Below the pieces are notes generated by a model. The model searched no databases, had not been told where the DNA came from, and was given only the letters and a program-made list of their open reading frames with translations. Positions 1 to 12,790 of a stretch of 64,000 nucleotides of DNA are shown in pieces. Position numbers and translations under genes: made by a program. The first letter of the stretch is position 1, and every line of letters starts with the position of its first letter. The stretch spans positions 44,801,095 to 44,865,094 of the forward strand of contig NC_084464.1 in assembly GCF_027409185.1 (NCBI RefSeq). The letters run 5' to 3'. This DNA comes from Cynocephalus volans. Its lineage: Eukaryota > Chordata > Mammalia > Dermoptera > Cynocephalidae.

Positions 1-1459
1 TCCAGAATGTCTGTAATCACTCTATTGCCACCTAACTGGGGGCAAAAATTATAATGAGGGGAAGTCCGAGTGGAAAGAGGCAGCAGTGTTAACCATTTGC
101 TGTTATGTTATCTTACTTTTTTCAAATTTTACAAAAACATATGACCATGTAAAAAAGCTCCTGCAAGTAGAAGCCCTAAATTTTAAGTTTCTTTAGCTTA
201 ATGGTAAGCCAGCCTCTGCATAGGGATCATTTCATTCTTATACGCTCTCCTTTTATTCTTTCTTTTTTCTCTGGCTTTTGTTCTCTCCTATCTTCTTTTT
301 CTTGTAGATTCTCTCCAGACACTTTTTTCCCCCTATTTACCAACTAGTTTTAATTAAGAAATGGAGAATATTTATTTTAATATTTTGGTGAATTCATTTA
401 TTTACTTAATAAACTTCTCTATTCTAAGTTCTCAAAATTTGAAATGTATAAGTGAAGACTTCACAATGCTTTTTTTTCTAAAATGAAAACTAAATTACAG
501 GGTTTTTTTTAACCTACTACTAATAGGATCTACCTCCTGTGAGCTAACCAGGATTTGGACCTCCTCAGCAAGTCATTCTGTCACACTGACGCAATGACTT
601 GTAATACAAATGATATTACCCTCACCCTATTTCTCATTGCCTGCTCCCTCTCCCTGCAGGAGTTGATAGTTTCTAAGAAATATACTTTTCCTAATCTCAT
701 TCTCTTCTGACTTAGCCAGATGTCTCATTCTAGAAACTTCAGAATCCAGCAAATAAGATCAGTAAGTCAGGAGTAACTGCTTCTTTCTTACAAAGGTTGC
801 AATGCCTTCTCCTCCCTTGGTAGATATTTTACCTCTCGTCGTTTCCCAATATTTATGGATTTTATTTGAAGTGCCATCATTTTAAAAGATCATTTCTTTG
901 AAGGGAGATGGAAAATCATATCCAAATCTGTCTCAAGCAAAAATATAGCTGGCAACTTGAGGTGGAAGGGCTTGATCACACCTAGAAATTATAAACAGAA
1001 GTAGTTCAGAAGGGCTCCTCAGAGAGTGAACAGCTCTTGAACAGCTTCCAGTTCAGTATAGTTTAGACAAAATCCTAGGAAGCAAACCAGTCTTTCTGAC
1101 CCAATATTAAATTATAAGAAGAGATATGAAAGCCAAAGTTCACAGTTGATCTAGCCAAGCCACTAATTGGTACAATACTTCTAAGAAACTGAACAAGCCC
1201 CTGAGAACTGTAACTATGAGAAAAAACAAGACTCCAGGCTCCAGCACCAAGCAGACTTTCCTTAGCAGTGTACAGCCTGAAGCTGCAAGGCAAAATTTTA
1301 GCACACGTCAAAACTATTTTTCCCATCTGGTGATAGGTATGGGGACAGCCTAGAGACAAGACACAATTCCTAACAAACATGTTATAACACCTTTAGGAAT
1401 AATTAGAGGAATCACCTGCACTGACAGCACACAGTTTAAAGGCCAGAGGAGGAATTTTT
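1..1459. other. Intergenic DNA, nothing recognised
   Basis: I see no exon, RNA gene or repeat family that I can name. The stretch is AT-rich with short pyrimidine runs (about 240-300). The longest open frames are about 100 codons, lack splice context and match nothing I know. Confidence 0.5.
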
Positions 1460-1530
1460 CCCCCCAGATTTATTAAGGTATAATTGACAAATAAAAATTG
1501 TATTTATGGTGTACAACATGATGTTCGAAG
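1460..1530 (-). mobile_element. L1 3'-end fragment
   Basis: The text 'aattgacaaataaaaattgt' followed by 'gtgtacaacatgatgtt' is the reverse complement of the 3' UTR end of older mammalian L1s. The same block recurs at 25345. Only about 70 bp remain. Confidence 0.6.
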
Positions 1531-1569
1531 GAGGAATTTTAAAGGGGACCATAGATGAATCTACCTAAT

Positions 1570-2110
1570 TTAATTATTGATTACCTATTGATGTAACAAA
1601 TTACCTGAACTTAGCAGCTTGTAAGATCAAATGTTTATTATCTTCCATAGTTTCTGAGAGTCAGGAATCTAAGAGTCGCTTAGGTGGGTAGTTGTGGCTA
1701 ATGAGTTGTGGTCGAGCTATGGACCAAGGTTGCAATCATCTGAAGGCTTGACTGGGGCTATGGAATCTGCTCCCAAGCTCACTCACATGTTTGTTTGTTA
1801 TCCTCGATCCTCTCGGGCTAGTGACTGGAGACTTCAGTTCCTTACCACATGAGCCTCTTCATAGGGTTACTCATAACACAGCAGCTCATTTCCACCAGAG
1901 CAAGTGATCTAGGAGAAAGACAGAGCAACCAAGAAAGAAGCTACAGTGTCATTTATAACCTGATCTTGAAAGTGGTATGCCATTATTTCTGATTTATTCT
2001 GCTGCTCACACAGACCTACACTGGAACACTGTGAGAGGGACCTACAGAAGGGTGTGAACACCAGAAGGTGGGGATTGTTGTGTGCCATCTTAGAAGCTAG
2101 CTGCCACCAT
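1570..2110. repeat. Old interspersed repeat, family not named
   Basis: The order of phrases (a 'caaattacctgaacttagcagctt' type opening, 'gtttattatcttcc', a central 'tgaaggcttgactggggct', and an end at 'gccatcttagaagctagctgcca') matches a common mammalian interspersed repeat that I recognise by sight but cannot name with certainty. It is diverged and has no coding capacity. Confidence 0.5.
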
Positions 2111-3480
2111 TGTATAACCAGCTAGACTAACCTGGTTTGGATCAGATACTTATTCCCCTAAAGTTTAAGGCGATCTTCACAGAATATGAGAATATATCAC
2201 TAACTCTGAAAGTTTTAAAGAGAGAAATCTATGGGCCACAGTTAAGGAAGATAGAAAGTTATGCTAATATAATTGTTGGCTTCTTCTATCTCAGACTTGA
2301 GAGCTATGAGGTTCAGGGTATATTGGAGGCATGCTCTGTGGAGTAAATGACAGGGAAAAAATTTAGAAATAAGGGTACTTTGAGACAAAAGAAAAAAACT
2401 GCAACAGATAGGAATATTATGTTTGTGTGGGGGAGTTGATGGAGAGGAGGATGGAAATTTAGACTGGGGCTAGATGGTGGGGGGGCAAGTTGGAAATTTT
2501 GAACTTTATTCAGTAGCATTTGGGATTCAATGAAAGTTTATGAGCCGAGAAATGACATGCTTAGAACAGCAATTTAGTAAAAGTAACCTGCTATCAGTAT
2601 TTAAGATGGATTTGAGTTGAGAGACTGGATTCTAAAAGACAAAGGTGAACAATCTTACTTTTCTATTGTAGGCAAAATGATATGACATTTGCAGTTATAA
2701 ACTGTTTTATTCTTTGTAAACTCCTTTCACAGGCACTATTTTAATTTTTCTTCCTTAGCTTTCCCTTTCGTGAGTTTGCTCATCTCTGATCCACATTTGC
2801 TTATCAATCCTAAAGTACTGATAGGATCCAGTCAGGGCAGCTCTACCCAGAGGCAGCAGTTCTAACCCTAGGTATATGTTATAATACAGTTATAATATAC
2901 TTCAGATTTTCTCATCTATGGAGAACCCATTTTTCGTAAGATTCCATTGAGACCCTCAGTTCTGTCATCTCTGTGTCCACATGACACCTCTGTACCTTTC
3001 CCCACTATCAAAGCAAACTACTCCTTGATACCATCCACTTCTCTTTCTAGAACTCAAGGATACAATATTTCTGTTATAACACCTCTCCCCTCTCCATAAC
3101 TCAGCTCAGACAGTCACAGCACCTTTGTTAGCTGGACACAAGTGACAATGCCTCACACTCACTTCTCATTGGCTGAGGAAAAGTCACTAAACAGAAATAT
3201 TTATATTTATAGACAGGAATAGTAAGTGACCTACAAAAATAGTTTGTCTGGTTACACCTTAGTATTTGCCTTATTTGAGCGTGGTTTGATGAGGCATTTG
3301 TCTTATATGGACACTGTCTGATCACTTGGCAGCCTGTGATTGGCTGAAATTCAGCTGCTGTGATTGGCTGAGACTCAGCTATTTATTACAAGAATATATT
3401 TAAATTAGGTTGCCATTTGTTTACATACTAAGTTAGATTGCATTTCAGTATGTAGAGACTGAAGATATGGAGGCAGCTTT
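2111..3480. other. Intergenic DNA with diverged repeat traces
   Basis: No gene was found. About 2440-2640 resembles a widespread mammalian repeat that also appears near 24960. A 24-bp direct duplication at 3335-3382 carries the inverted CCAAT core 'tgattggctga' twice, followed by an AT-rich tract. Confidence 0.4.
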
Positions 3481-3489
3481 AGGCCAAAT

Positions 3490-5119
3490 TTAATTTAATT
3501 TAACAATGTATATAGTCAAATTTATTAGCATTTTTTATTTATTGGCATTTTCATAATATTCCCTTATGATCTTTTTAACCTCTGTGTGATCTATTGTGAT
3601 GTACCCACTTTAATTCCTGATATTGGTAATTTGAATCTTTTCTCTTTTCTTGATCCATCTAACTTAAAGTTGATCAATATATTGAGCTTTTTGAAAGACC
3701 AGTGTTCGATTTTGTTAATTTTCTGTATTGTTTGTCTATTTTTATTGCATTTATTTCTGCTGTTACTACTAATCTTGGGTTTAATTTACTCTTTTTTTCT
3801 AGCTTCTTAAAATTGGAGCTTAGATCATTGATTTTAGAGTTTCCTCTTTTCTAATTATGTAAAGCTATAAATTATCCTCTAATTACTCTATCACACAAAT
3901 TTTAATATAATGTGTTTTCATATTCACTCAATTCAAAATATTTTACAGGTTTTCTTCTCGCTCTTCTTGAACACAAGTGCTCTTTAGAAGTGTGCCTTTT
4001 AATTTTCATATATTTAGAATTTTCTAGATATTTTTCTGGTATTGATTTCTAATGTAATTCTTTTGTGGTCAGAGAATGTATTCTGTATTATTTCAACTCT
4101 TCTACACTTACTGAAACTTGTTTATGATCCAATGTATGGTCTATTGTATGGAACGTTCTATGTGCATTTAAAAATAATATGTATTCTGCTGCTATTGGGT
4201 GGATTATTCTATAGAAGGCAATTAGATCATGTTGATTGGTTGGTGGTGTTATTCAAATCTTCTATATCCTTACTTTTATTTTTGTCTAATTGTTCTATTG
4301 TTTACTGAGAAAATAGAGATGTGATATAACTGTGGATTTGTCTATTTCTACTTTTATTTTTATCATTTTTGTGTTATGTGCTTTGACGCTTTTTTATAGA
4401 TGCATACACTGTAGGATTGTTATGTTTTTGATGAATTGATCCTTCTATCATTATAAACTATCCCTCTTTATTCTTGGTGATATTCCTTATTCTGAAGTTC
4501 TACATTTCTGATGCTAACATAGCCACCAACATTCCCATGGTTAGCATTATTTTCCCATTCTTTTACTTTTTACTTATCTTTGTCTTCATATTGAAAGTGG
4601 GTATCATGTAGACAGCATCTGTTTGGCTCTTTTTTTGTGTGCATTCTGACAATTTTTGCCTTTTAATTACAGTGTTTAGACCTAGCATATTTAATTGATT
4701 ATTAATATGGTTGTATTTAATTCTACCATCATATAATTTTTCTCTTGTCCTATCAGGTTTTCCCTCTTTCACTTTTTTATATTGGATTAATCATGTTTAC
4801 TATTCCATTTTATCTTCTCCATTGGCTTATTAGCTTGTTACTTCCTTTTTTACTAGTTGGCTTACTGCCTCTTTTTTTAGTAGTTGCTTCGATGTTTAAA
4901 ATATTTAACTTAATAATTCTACCTTCAAATAATAATATACCGCTTTACATATATTAGAACCTTACAACACTATACTTCCATTTCCTTCTCCTATTCTTTC
5001 TGCTATTGTTGTCATACATTTTAAATCTAGATATGTTATAAACCCCAAAATACATTATTATAATTTTTACTTAAACAATTATTAAAAATTCAAAAGTAAG
5101 AAAAAATAGAAAACAAGCT
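3490..5119 (-). mobile_element. Old L1, internal ORF2 segment, inverted
   Basis: Read on the minus strand, the block follows the L1 ORF2 endonuclease and early RT region in order: 'ctgatattggtaatttg', 'attgatttctaatgtaatt', 'tgtattctgctgctattgggt', then 'gtgggtatcatgtagacagc'. It is heavily mutated and AT-rich, so its reading frames are not genes. The retrocopy at 5120-5626 is inserted into its end. Confidence 0.75.
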
Positions 5120-5626
5120 TTTTTTTTTTTTGACAGTCAACCACAGCCTTGCCTGCATTTTTAACACCGGTTTTCAGATTATTGAGACTACATTATTGTT
5201 AAATCTTGGCTTTGGGATTATAAAATATAAAATCATTTCTACAGAGTATGAATTTACTTGCCCCACTTATCTCCATATAAAATGGTCAGAAAATGCCCCC
5301 TCCTTCAGGAGGGTATTTTTCTCCTCAAGTTGTAGGTGGTATTTTGTCCACAGCTGATCTGGGGCCAAGCATTTCATTGACAAACATTTTGTCAATGAAC
5401 GGGGCAGCCCTGCAAATGGTCCATCTCGAACTGGACGATGCGAGCTTCCCACCCACTCGCCTGCCACACGACCTGCTCTCCTCTCAGGTCCAGCCCTGAG
5501 ATCTGCATGGCCTGGAAGTGGGGCACACAGGCCAGGAAGCTGGCGATGCTCTCGCAGCCCTCAGGGAAGGTGACCAGGCAGCCATCCAGCACCCACAGGC
5601 TGGAGCTGATGAACACGCACAGGGGC
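5120..5626 (-). pseudogene. 5'-truncated processed retrocopy of an unidentified mRNA
   Basis: A perfect 11-bp direct repeat, 'gaaaacaagct', flanks this block at 5109-5119 and 5627-5637. A T12 run at 5120-5131 is the poly(A) tail of a minus-strand cDNA. The GC-rich half (about 5330-5626) reads as protein on the minus strand, with '[15 protein letters not shown]' and '[20 protein letters not shown]', then shifts frame; an AT-rich 3' UTR follows toward the tail. Its base composition is quite unlike the surrounding old L1. I do not recognise the parent protein. The truncated 5' end and broken frame make this a dead copy. Confidence 0.8.
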
Positions 5627-5637
5627 GAAAACAAGCT

Positions 5638-7230
5638 GTTATACTTACGTGCATTTTTTCTATCTCATGCTCTTTTCATTTTAACATCTAGAGAACACTC
5701 ATAAACAAAATCCTTGCTAAAATAAGATATTTTTCTTAATTATCAGCACTGTTCTTCTCAAACCTTTGATTGAAAGTTCTGCTAATGATAATTTAAGCTC
5801 TCCCATAAAAAGCAGGGGTAGATTTTCTTTCTTGGCTCTTAGTTCATCATGTAAAAAACAAACTTCATGGGAAACCCCTATGGTCACAACCAGCCTTGGA
5901 AAGGAAGCTCAGGGGTTGCTGATGGAATCCAGTTCTGCCAGAAATCTTGATCCAGACAGACCAAATCTCTTCCTCAGAGACTCCAATTACTGCAGTCTTT
6001 AAACTACACTCAACCAAAACTTCATCCAAGTAAAATTTCCCCCATAATCCTCTTCTCACTCTTCTGTATCCTGTAGGTAGGGAAGAACCAGGTTAAACCA
6101 ATATTCTCAGCCCCTTCCATCCAGGTGGGGTCAGAACCTTTAGTAACTACATCCACAACCCAGCTTGAAACCACACCTTCATAAAATATCATATGTGACT
6201 TGGTCCTGGACTTTCAGCAAAAAGAACACAGAGTCTCCCAGCTCTGAAATATTAAAGAATTTATTGGTCTCAGGATATTCTCAGGAAGGGGGTTGTGGAG
6301 AGTTCTTCAAAAGAGATCAGAGGATGAGAAGCCAAGTGAGGGGATAATCTCCATACCAGTGCTACAGGAATATCAACATTTAGTCATTACATTTTATTTT
6401 TCGGAAACTTTACTAAGGGCTGAGTGCTTTAAAGTCAAAAATAAGGACAGAACTTGAAAGGTCAGTAATTGTCAAGTCATTGGTGTAGAGAGCACAGGAA
6501 TTGAGAAGGGAAGCTGAGACTGGAGTTTGCAGGGCAGCTGGAATTCAGATCTCTCCTAAGTCCTCTTCTTTTCGGAAATCTTGTCACCTGCATCAAGACA
6601 CACACAGTTACTACCATCTCTGGGTTCAGGAATTTAAGCTCAAACCCACCTTCCCCACCCCCTTTACACCTGATCCTCCCTTTCTCTGTTCTGTTCAGGT
6701 CCCAGGGAGAAGATGGTTATCCCTGCATGTGCCTGGCCCTCCAGATGAGTAGCAGTTATGAGTTCAGGAGTGCCCTAAAGTGATTGAATGTCATCCTCAA
6801 ACCCCAACTGACTTTGGGGGCATTCCACATGCTTTAAGTCTCCAAAATGTCTGAGAAGGGGAAAGGCTACATTACTGGGCCGGAGAAGAAGGGCAACTTT
6901 GGAATAATCACAATAAAGGAAAAATAATTGCTGACATTGCGTAAAACTGCTCTTTGAAAGGATTGCAAAACCAATGCATATTTTTTCATATGACCTGTTG
7001 AACATCTGACACTACTCAGTACTTCCTCTTTCCTAAAGTTTTTTTACTTCCTTGGCTTTTATTATAACATATTCTCCTAATTCCTCTACCTCTCTGCTTT
7101 TCCTCCATTTTCTTTGAATACTTCATGTTTGATATTTTGTTAATCATGTATTTTTGCATTAATTTTGTTTTTAAAATATAATTAATTAAAATATTATTTA
7201 TTTTGATTACTGGGTCTTTCTGGTCTTCCC
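5638..7230. other. Intergenic DNA, nothing recognised
   Basis: Weak L1-like text follows the retrocopy to about 5760. The rest (5760-7230) has several frames of 60-85 codons on both strands, but none has paired splice sites, recognisable motifs or family resemblance. I leave it unassigned. Confidence 0.4.
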
Positions 7231-7239
7231 CCGTCCCCT

Positions 7240-8110
7240 GCCAAATTTGCACCAAAGGCAGGTGCATCACTCACCTCACCCTAGGCCCAGCCCAGCTTTC
7301 CATTCTTTCTTTTTACCTCTGGCTCTTTCTATTCTCTTCATTTTGTTCTTTTCATCCTAAACAATCTTAGGACCATCTCCCTCTCTCCCATATCTTCAAC
7401 AACGATCTACATATACTCCTATATGGATTACTGCCAAATTTATCTCCTGACTAAGCCTCTCCATTTAGCTTCATACAACCATTTCCAACTGCTTACTGGA
7501 TTCCCCACTTCATTGTCTCACAGACAGACACCTCCAACCCAACAAGTCAAACCTAAGCTCCTTATTGTTCCCCCAAACCCATCTCTGCTCTTATATTTGT
7601 CTCACTAAATTACACCACCATTCAGTCTATCACCCTGGACAGGACACTTTATCCAGTCAGTGTCCAACTGTGTAGATTTTAACTCTGATGTATCTCTCAA
7701 ATCTGCCTTCTCCTTTATATACACTCTGCCACTGGTGTATTCTGTGTCTTATTATTTTTCAACTGTCCTAGCCTTTATATTACCAACAGAGTCATTATTT
7801 TACTTGTAAATCTAATCATATCTGATCAAAATATCCACAATTATAGGGTAGGTTGCCTACCACGCTGTCAAATTCCAATCCCAAATCCACCAGTTATTAG
7901 GTCAGTGATCTTATAAAAGTTACTGAGTTTTAAAATGTGTATCCTCTTTGTAAACAAGGAATAATGCTAGTGCCTGACCAAATGGATTGTTGAGAGGATT
8001 AAATGACTTTATGTATGCAAAGAATTTGGTACTGTGCCTAGTATAAAATAAGAGCTCAGTAAATGTTAGTAATTGTTATGTCGTTCTCTCACTTAAGATC
8101 CTTTGATGGC
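7240..8110 (+). repeat. L2-like and MIR relics
   Basis: 7380-7620 and 8085-8120 carry L2-like text ('ctcacttaagatcctttgatggctt' type phrases). 7866-8080 follows the plus-strand MIR order, including 'gttgagaggattaaatgac', 'tgcctagtataaaataagagc' and 'tcagtaaatgttag'. All are ancient and non-coding. Confidence 0.6.
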
Positions 8111-8138
8111 TTCACAATTATTTGCAGCATAAAATTTA

Positions 8139-8321
8139 TTTATTATTTTTTTATTTTTATTTTTTTAAAAAGATGACCGGTAAGGGGATCTTAACCCTTG
8201 ACGTGGTGTTGTCAGCACCACGCTCACCCAGTGAGCTAAGCAGCCATCCCTACATGGGATCCAAACCCATGGCCTTGGTGTTATCAGCACCGCACTCTCC
8301 CAAGTGAGCCACAGGCTGGCC
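8139..8321 (-). mobile_element. tRNA-Ile-derived SINE, dimer
   Basis: Two head-to-tail tRNA-Ile-like units lie on the minus strand, with the T-rich tail at 8139-8172. A perfect 16-bp target duplication, 'tgcagcataaaattta', lies at 8123-8138 and 8322-8337. The units carry degenerate A- and B-box text ('ggatccaaacccatggcc' is the inverted B-box region of the first unit). The insertion landed next to an L2 relic. Confidence 0.9.
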
Positions 8322-8344
8322 TGCAGCATAAAATTTAGATTTAA

Positions 8345-8485
8345 GAACACACATAGGCTGAAAGTCAATGGTTAGAAAAAGGTATTCCATTCAAATGGTA
8401 ACCAAAAGAGAGCAGGGGTGTCTATACTTATATCAGACAAAACAGACTTTAAGTCAAAAACTGTCACAAGCAATAAAGCCCTGCC
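8345..8485 (+). mobile_element. L1 ORF2 fragment
   Basis: 'gaacacacataggctgaaag' through 'gactttaagtcaaaaact' is the L1 ORF2 endonuclease region, colinear with 14440-14720 of the younger L1 in this window. Only about 140 bp are present. Confidence 0.75.
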
Positions 8486-8819
8486 AGGGTGAGAAGCTGA
8501 TGAGAATGAGTATAGGGTACCCATACCAGGGAGTGGTCAACCGTGGCTCTCTGGTGCCTGTGACTGCTCTACTCTGAGCTCATTATTTCCAGTCTCCTTA
8601 AATTCCCTCAGGATCGGGCACAAAAAAACCCAGAATTTCAGTTTCTCCCCAAAAATATATTACTAGCAAAGTAACTGATACCATGAGCTTATAAGGTGCA
8701 ATAATTAGACAACTGAGTAATACACCCACTACATAAGGAAGAAAATACATTAAAAATTTTATACTACATGAATAGGAATTATTAGAACAAGCAGCAAGAT
8801 TTTTAAGTAAGCATAACAT
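8486..8819. other. Unassigned sequence between two L1 pieces
   Basis: 8490-8600 is somewhat richer in GC than its flanks and ends L1-like similarity abruptly. I could not assign it. No gene was seen. Confidence 0.35.
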
Positions 8820-9630
8820 ATATTCTCAAAAAATTGAAATTATTATTAATATGAAGCAGGAAACTGAAGTTTTAAAAAAAGCCATGCTTCAAATATTAGA
8901 TAAAAGAAATACAGTAGTTTACATTTAAAATAAGTAAATAGGATAAATAGCAGATTGATACAACTGAAGAATGAATTGGTGCATAAAATAATTGCATGAA
9001 GGAACTCTCCAAAAAAGTCATTAAAAATGATAATGTTATAGAACATACAAAATAAAAGCTAAGGTAAATGAAGGAAAGTATAAATGCCAATTTTCAGAGA
9101 ATAGGAGATCCAAAGAGAGAGAGAAAAAATAAATGAAGGGATGGAGATATTTGAAGAAATAATTATAAATTTCTCCAAAATTAAAAGGTAAAGCATCATA
9201 ATAAAAAGGTTCATAGAATTCCAAAGAGACATAAGTAAAAACCATTACATAGAATCATTATAATTAAATTTAAAAACATCAAAGTCAAAGAGCAAATTTT
9301 ACAAACTTCCCGAGAGAAAGAGCATATCACATACTAATGAGCAAGAACCAAATTGACAGCTGACTACTCAGCAGCAACAATGAATACAAGAAAATTAATA
9401 AACTTGAAAAGTTTATGTAATATGCTGGAAAATTGCCTTTTAAATGTGAAAGTGCAAAATAAGAAATTTTTCAGGTATACAAAGTCTCACAGGGCTTGTT
9501 ATACAAAAATCCAATCTGAGAATACTTCTGGAGGAAGTATTCAAATAGGAAGAGAAATAACTTCAGGAGATGCTGCAAAAGATATGAAAAATAAGAGATA
9601 GTAAATGACTTAGTAAATTTTACTATTTAT

Positions 9631-9685
9631 TGATATATATATAGAGAGAGAGATAGATATAGATATATCTATATATATATATATA
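9631..9685. repeat. Microsatellite, (AT)n/(GA)n/(GATA)n
   Basis: A run of alternating AT, AG and GATA units. Its two halves are nearly complementary, so it could fold into a hairpin. It lies inside the old L1. Confidence 0.85.
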
Positions 9686-10157
9686 ACAACTCAGAAGCCT
9701 ATTGGCAAGAGTCTACTTTTATTTAATATCAACACGGTGGAAGAGAAATAGGACAGGTCTATGTGGCTGAAACAGAAGGGTCATGAGGTAACTGTAAATA
9801 ATTCCATGTAATTTTATAGCACAGAGTTTTCAGACTATGATCTCATTTTAGCGATTTAGAAACCTTGAGAAGTAGACCAAACAAACATTATTATTTTCAT
9901 CTGCTCGCAGTACCTGTAGGCAGAAACTAAGCTTGACAGAAAATTTCAAAATTCAGGTTCTCTCAATACATCAATACATTAAAGAAAAACATTCTTTATA
10001 TGAAAAGAAAATTTTAAATATTGTATATATCCGTAAAATAATGGATTAAAAAGGGGGGGCATAAGAGTATGTAAAGCTCATGTATTTTTTGTGGGGGAGG
10101 ATAGATACTAATTGGTTTAAGGACTCAAAAGAAATAAATAAAAAATAACTGGATTGG

Positions 10158-10252
10158 CAGGGGGAGGGCAGCTGGCTGGTATGGGGATCTGAACCCTTGA
10201 CCTTGCTGTTATAACACCACGCTCTAACCAACTGAGCTATCTGGCCAGCCAC
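10158..10252 (-). mobile_element. tRNA-Ile-derived SINE, monomer
   Basis: The minus strand reads 'ggctggccagatagctcagt' and then 'tggttagagcgtggtgttat', a clear tRNA-Ile 5' half with the A box, followed by a B-box-like 'gggttcagatcc'. The tail end is degraded. This is one unit rather than a dimer, inside the old L1. Confidence 0.85.
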
Positions 10253-11892
10253 CATGAATCTTAAATTAATAGCAACCACCTTATAAATAAAGTCAAATGC
10301 ATAATTTAATCTGTGCAAAGAAAATTTCGATTTATTCAGTGGAAACCTCAGCAAGGGGAGAAACTGCAAAGTGCAGTAAATGAACATATTTAATAAGGTG
10401 GTAAAAATATAATGTAAAAGTAACTGCAGAAAATGCAAAAGAGTTTTGTAACATGCCAATGAGAATGCAAATTCTCAGACTGTATAAAACAAGAACCAGG
10501 CATATGATATCTATAAAGACACACTTGAAATAAAAAATACAGAAAGATTAAAAATAAAAGGAAGAAAAAAGGGGTACTAGAAAAATATAAGCCACAGTAA
10601 GGCTGATGTTGCAATCTTACCATGTGACAAATTAGAATTCAGAGCAAACATTATTATAAGGTACAAAGACAAGCATTGCATACTGGCACAAGGAAAAATA
10701 AAGCAAGAAGATATAAGCATCATGAACATACATTCACCCAATAATTAGGCCTCAAAATATTTAAAACAACAGTGACATAAAGTGGGATGAAATATATAAT
10801 TCAACTATTGAAGCTGATGATTTTAATATATCTTCAGAACTGATTAATCAGACAACAAAAAACAGATAAAGAAGTTCTGAAATCAAAGAAAGATAAACAC
10901 AGATAGATGCTAGAGCAATATTTCAATAAATTTATGCCTTTAAATACAAATATCAAAAAACAAGTAAGATTAGCCAAAAATGATCTAAGAGTTTAATTTA
11001 GAAGGAAAAAAGGAAATAGAATATACCCAGAGAAAAAAGGGAATAATAAAGGACAGAAATTGATTTTTTTAAAAATAGACAGCCAAAAAAGCTATAAAGA
11101 AGATAAATAAAAACAAAAACCATATATTTGTAAAGATTAGTAGAACAGACAAATTTCTGACAAGACTGATTTTTTTTAAGAAAGTGAAGATAGCAATAAA
11201 CAAATTTCAGAATAAATGGGTGAAATAACTACAGATCCAAGAGAGAATATAAAAGCATTATTATTATTAATTAAATGCTAACAAACTTAAAAATCATAAA
11301 TGTACATTAAGTGTGAAATAAAGTTAATGCTAAAACTTCGATGGGAATAAATAGAAATTTGAATAAACTCTTGTGCATTATAGCAATTGAAATGGTAATC
11401 AAAATCTTCCAATTACAAAAACATCAGTCTTTGATTGTTCATCAGGTGGGTTCTACTAAGGACAGATAACTTCTGTCTTAAAGTATTCAAGAAAATGGAA
11501 AAAGAGCAAATTCTGGCTATTCAATTTCTGATGCATTAATATACCCTTGATTTCATAACTAGATAACAACAATACATAGGCAAAAAAGCTATAAGATTAA
11601 TTCAGTTATAACCATAGAAGAGAAAATTGTATATAAAATATTAACTAACCACAACCGACACTAAATTAAAAAAATAATGCACCATGATCATGGTGGATTT
11701 ATGCCAGGAATGTAAGGATGGTCCACTATTATTACAGTTTATCTACAATGTAATTTACTTCACTAACAAACTAAAGAGAATAAAATCTTATGATTATCAT
11801 AACAAATGTAGAAAAACAGACTAAGCTCAAATTTTAAAAAACTGTTAGGATATTAGAAATAGATGAAATTTCCTTAATTTCTTCAAAGATAT

Positions 11893-12328
11893 TGCTGTAG
11901 ATTGAATGCTCCCTCCAAACTCATTGAAGCTTAAATTATGTCCCCCAAAGTCCCAAGTATTGGAAGCTTGGCCCCACTGTAACTGCTTTGGGTGGGAAAT
12001 CCTAGTATGGTAATTGAAAGGTGGGGCCTTGAAGGGGTGATTAGATTGTAAGACCATACCATAGTAAATGGATTAATAATGGTGGTCAGGAGCATGGTTC
12101 TGAGGGCTTTGAAAGTAGAAAATGTGAGGGTCTCTCTCTCTCTCTCTGCTCCATCATTTTCTGCCATGAGAGACCTCTGCATTGCTAAAAAACCACCAAA
12201 GAAGACCCTCACCAGATGTGTTCCTGGACTTTGGGCTTCACAGCCTACTGTAAGCAATAAATTTTGTTTTCTCACAAAGTACCCAATTCCTAATATTTTG
12301 TTATAAGCAACAGAAATGTACTAATACA
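11893..12328 (+). mobile_element. Solo MaLR-type LTR
   Basis: It starts 'tgctgtagattgaatg' and ends 'ctaataca'. A perfect 5-bp target duplication, 'gatat', lies at 11888-11892 and 12329-12333. Internal landmarks are 'ggtggggccttgaaggggtg', 'ctgccatgagagacctctgc' and a polyadenylation motif near 12258 ('aataaattttgtttt'). The same LTR family occurs at 40320, 41800, 44670, 55819 and 57728. No internal sequence remains, so the element was reduced by LTR recombination. Confidence 0.9.
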
Positions 12329-12790
12329 GATATATAACTAAAACCTACAGCAAGCATTATACTTGCATTTAATGGAGAAAATTTGGGCCCATTTGAGAGC
12401 AGGAATAAGATGAGGATAACTACCATCACTGCTACTCTTTAACTTATTAGAAATTATGGTCAGTGCAATAAGAAAAGGAAAGGAAATAAGAGGTGTAAGA
12501 GTTTTAAAAAACTATCATTATTTGGAGATGAGAGAATCATTAACCTAGAAAATAACAGGGAATAAACAGGCAAGTTATTAGCACTATTAAGACTTCAGCA
12601 AGTTCACTGGATACAAGAACAACTTACAAAACTCAAGAGATCTTTTTATGCCAGAAATAATAAAATATAATTTTATGAATCTGATCTCTCTAATAGTAAC
12701 CAATACTACAAAGTGCTTAGGAATTATCTGAATGAAGACTATACAAGGCCTATATAAAAGATATTTTTAAATGCATTTAAAAAACATAAG

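Larger units (their letters stand above)
8820..12790 (+). mobile_element. Old L1, ORF1 to ORF2 part, interrupted
   Basis: About 9240-9600 follows the C-terminal half of L1 ORF1 (for example 'gagagaaagagcatatcaca'), and 10640-12780 follows ORF2 in order, including 'atcatggtggatttatgcca' near 11685. Frames are destroyed by many stops. It is split by a SINE (about 10160-10252), a solo LTR (11893-12328) and the younger L1 starting at 12791. The same copy resumes at 18503. The nesting dates this as the oldest layer. Confidence 0.75.

Noticed and set aside
5766-6752. Possible exons of DOA or another class II gene
   Set aside because: No Ig-fold cysteines, no alpha-1/alpha-2 text and no matched splice sites on either strand.
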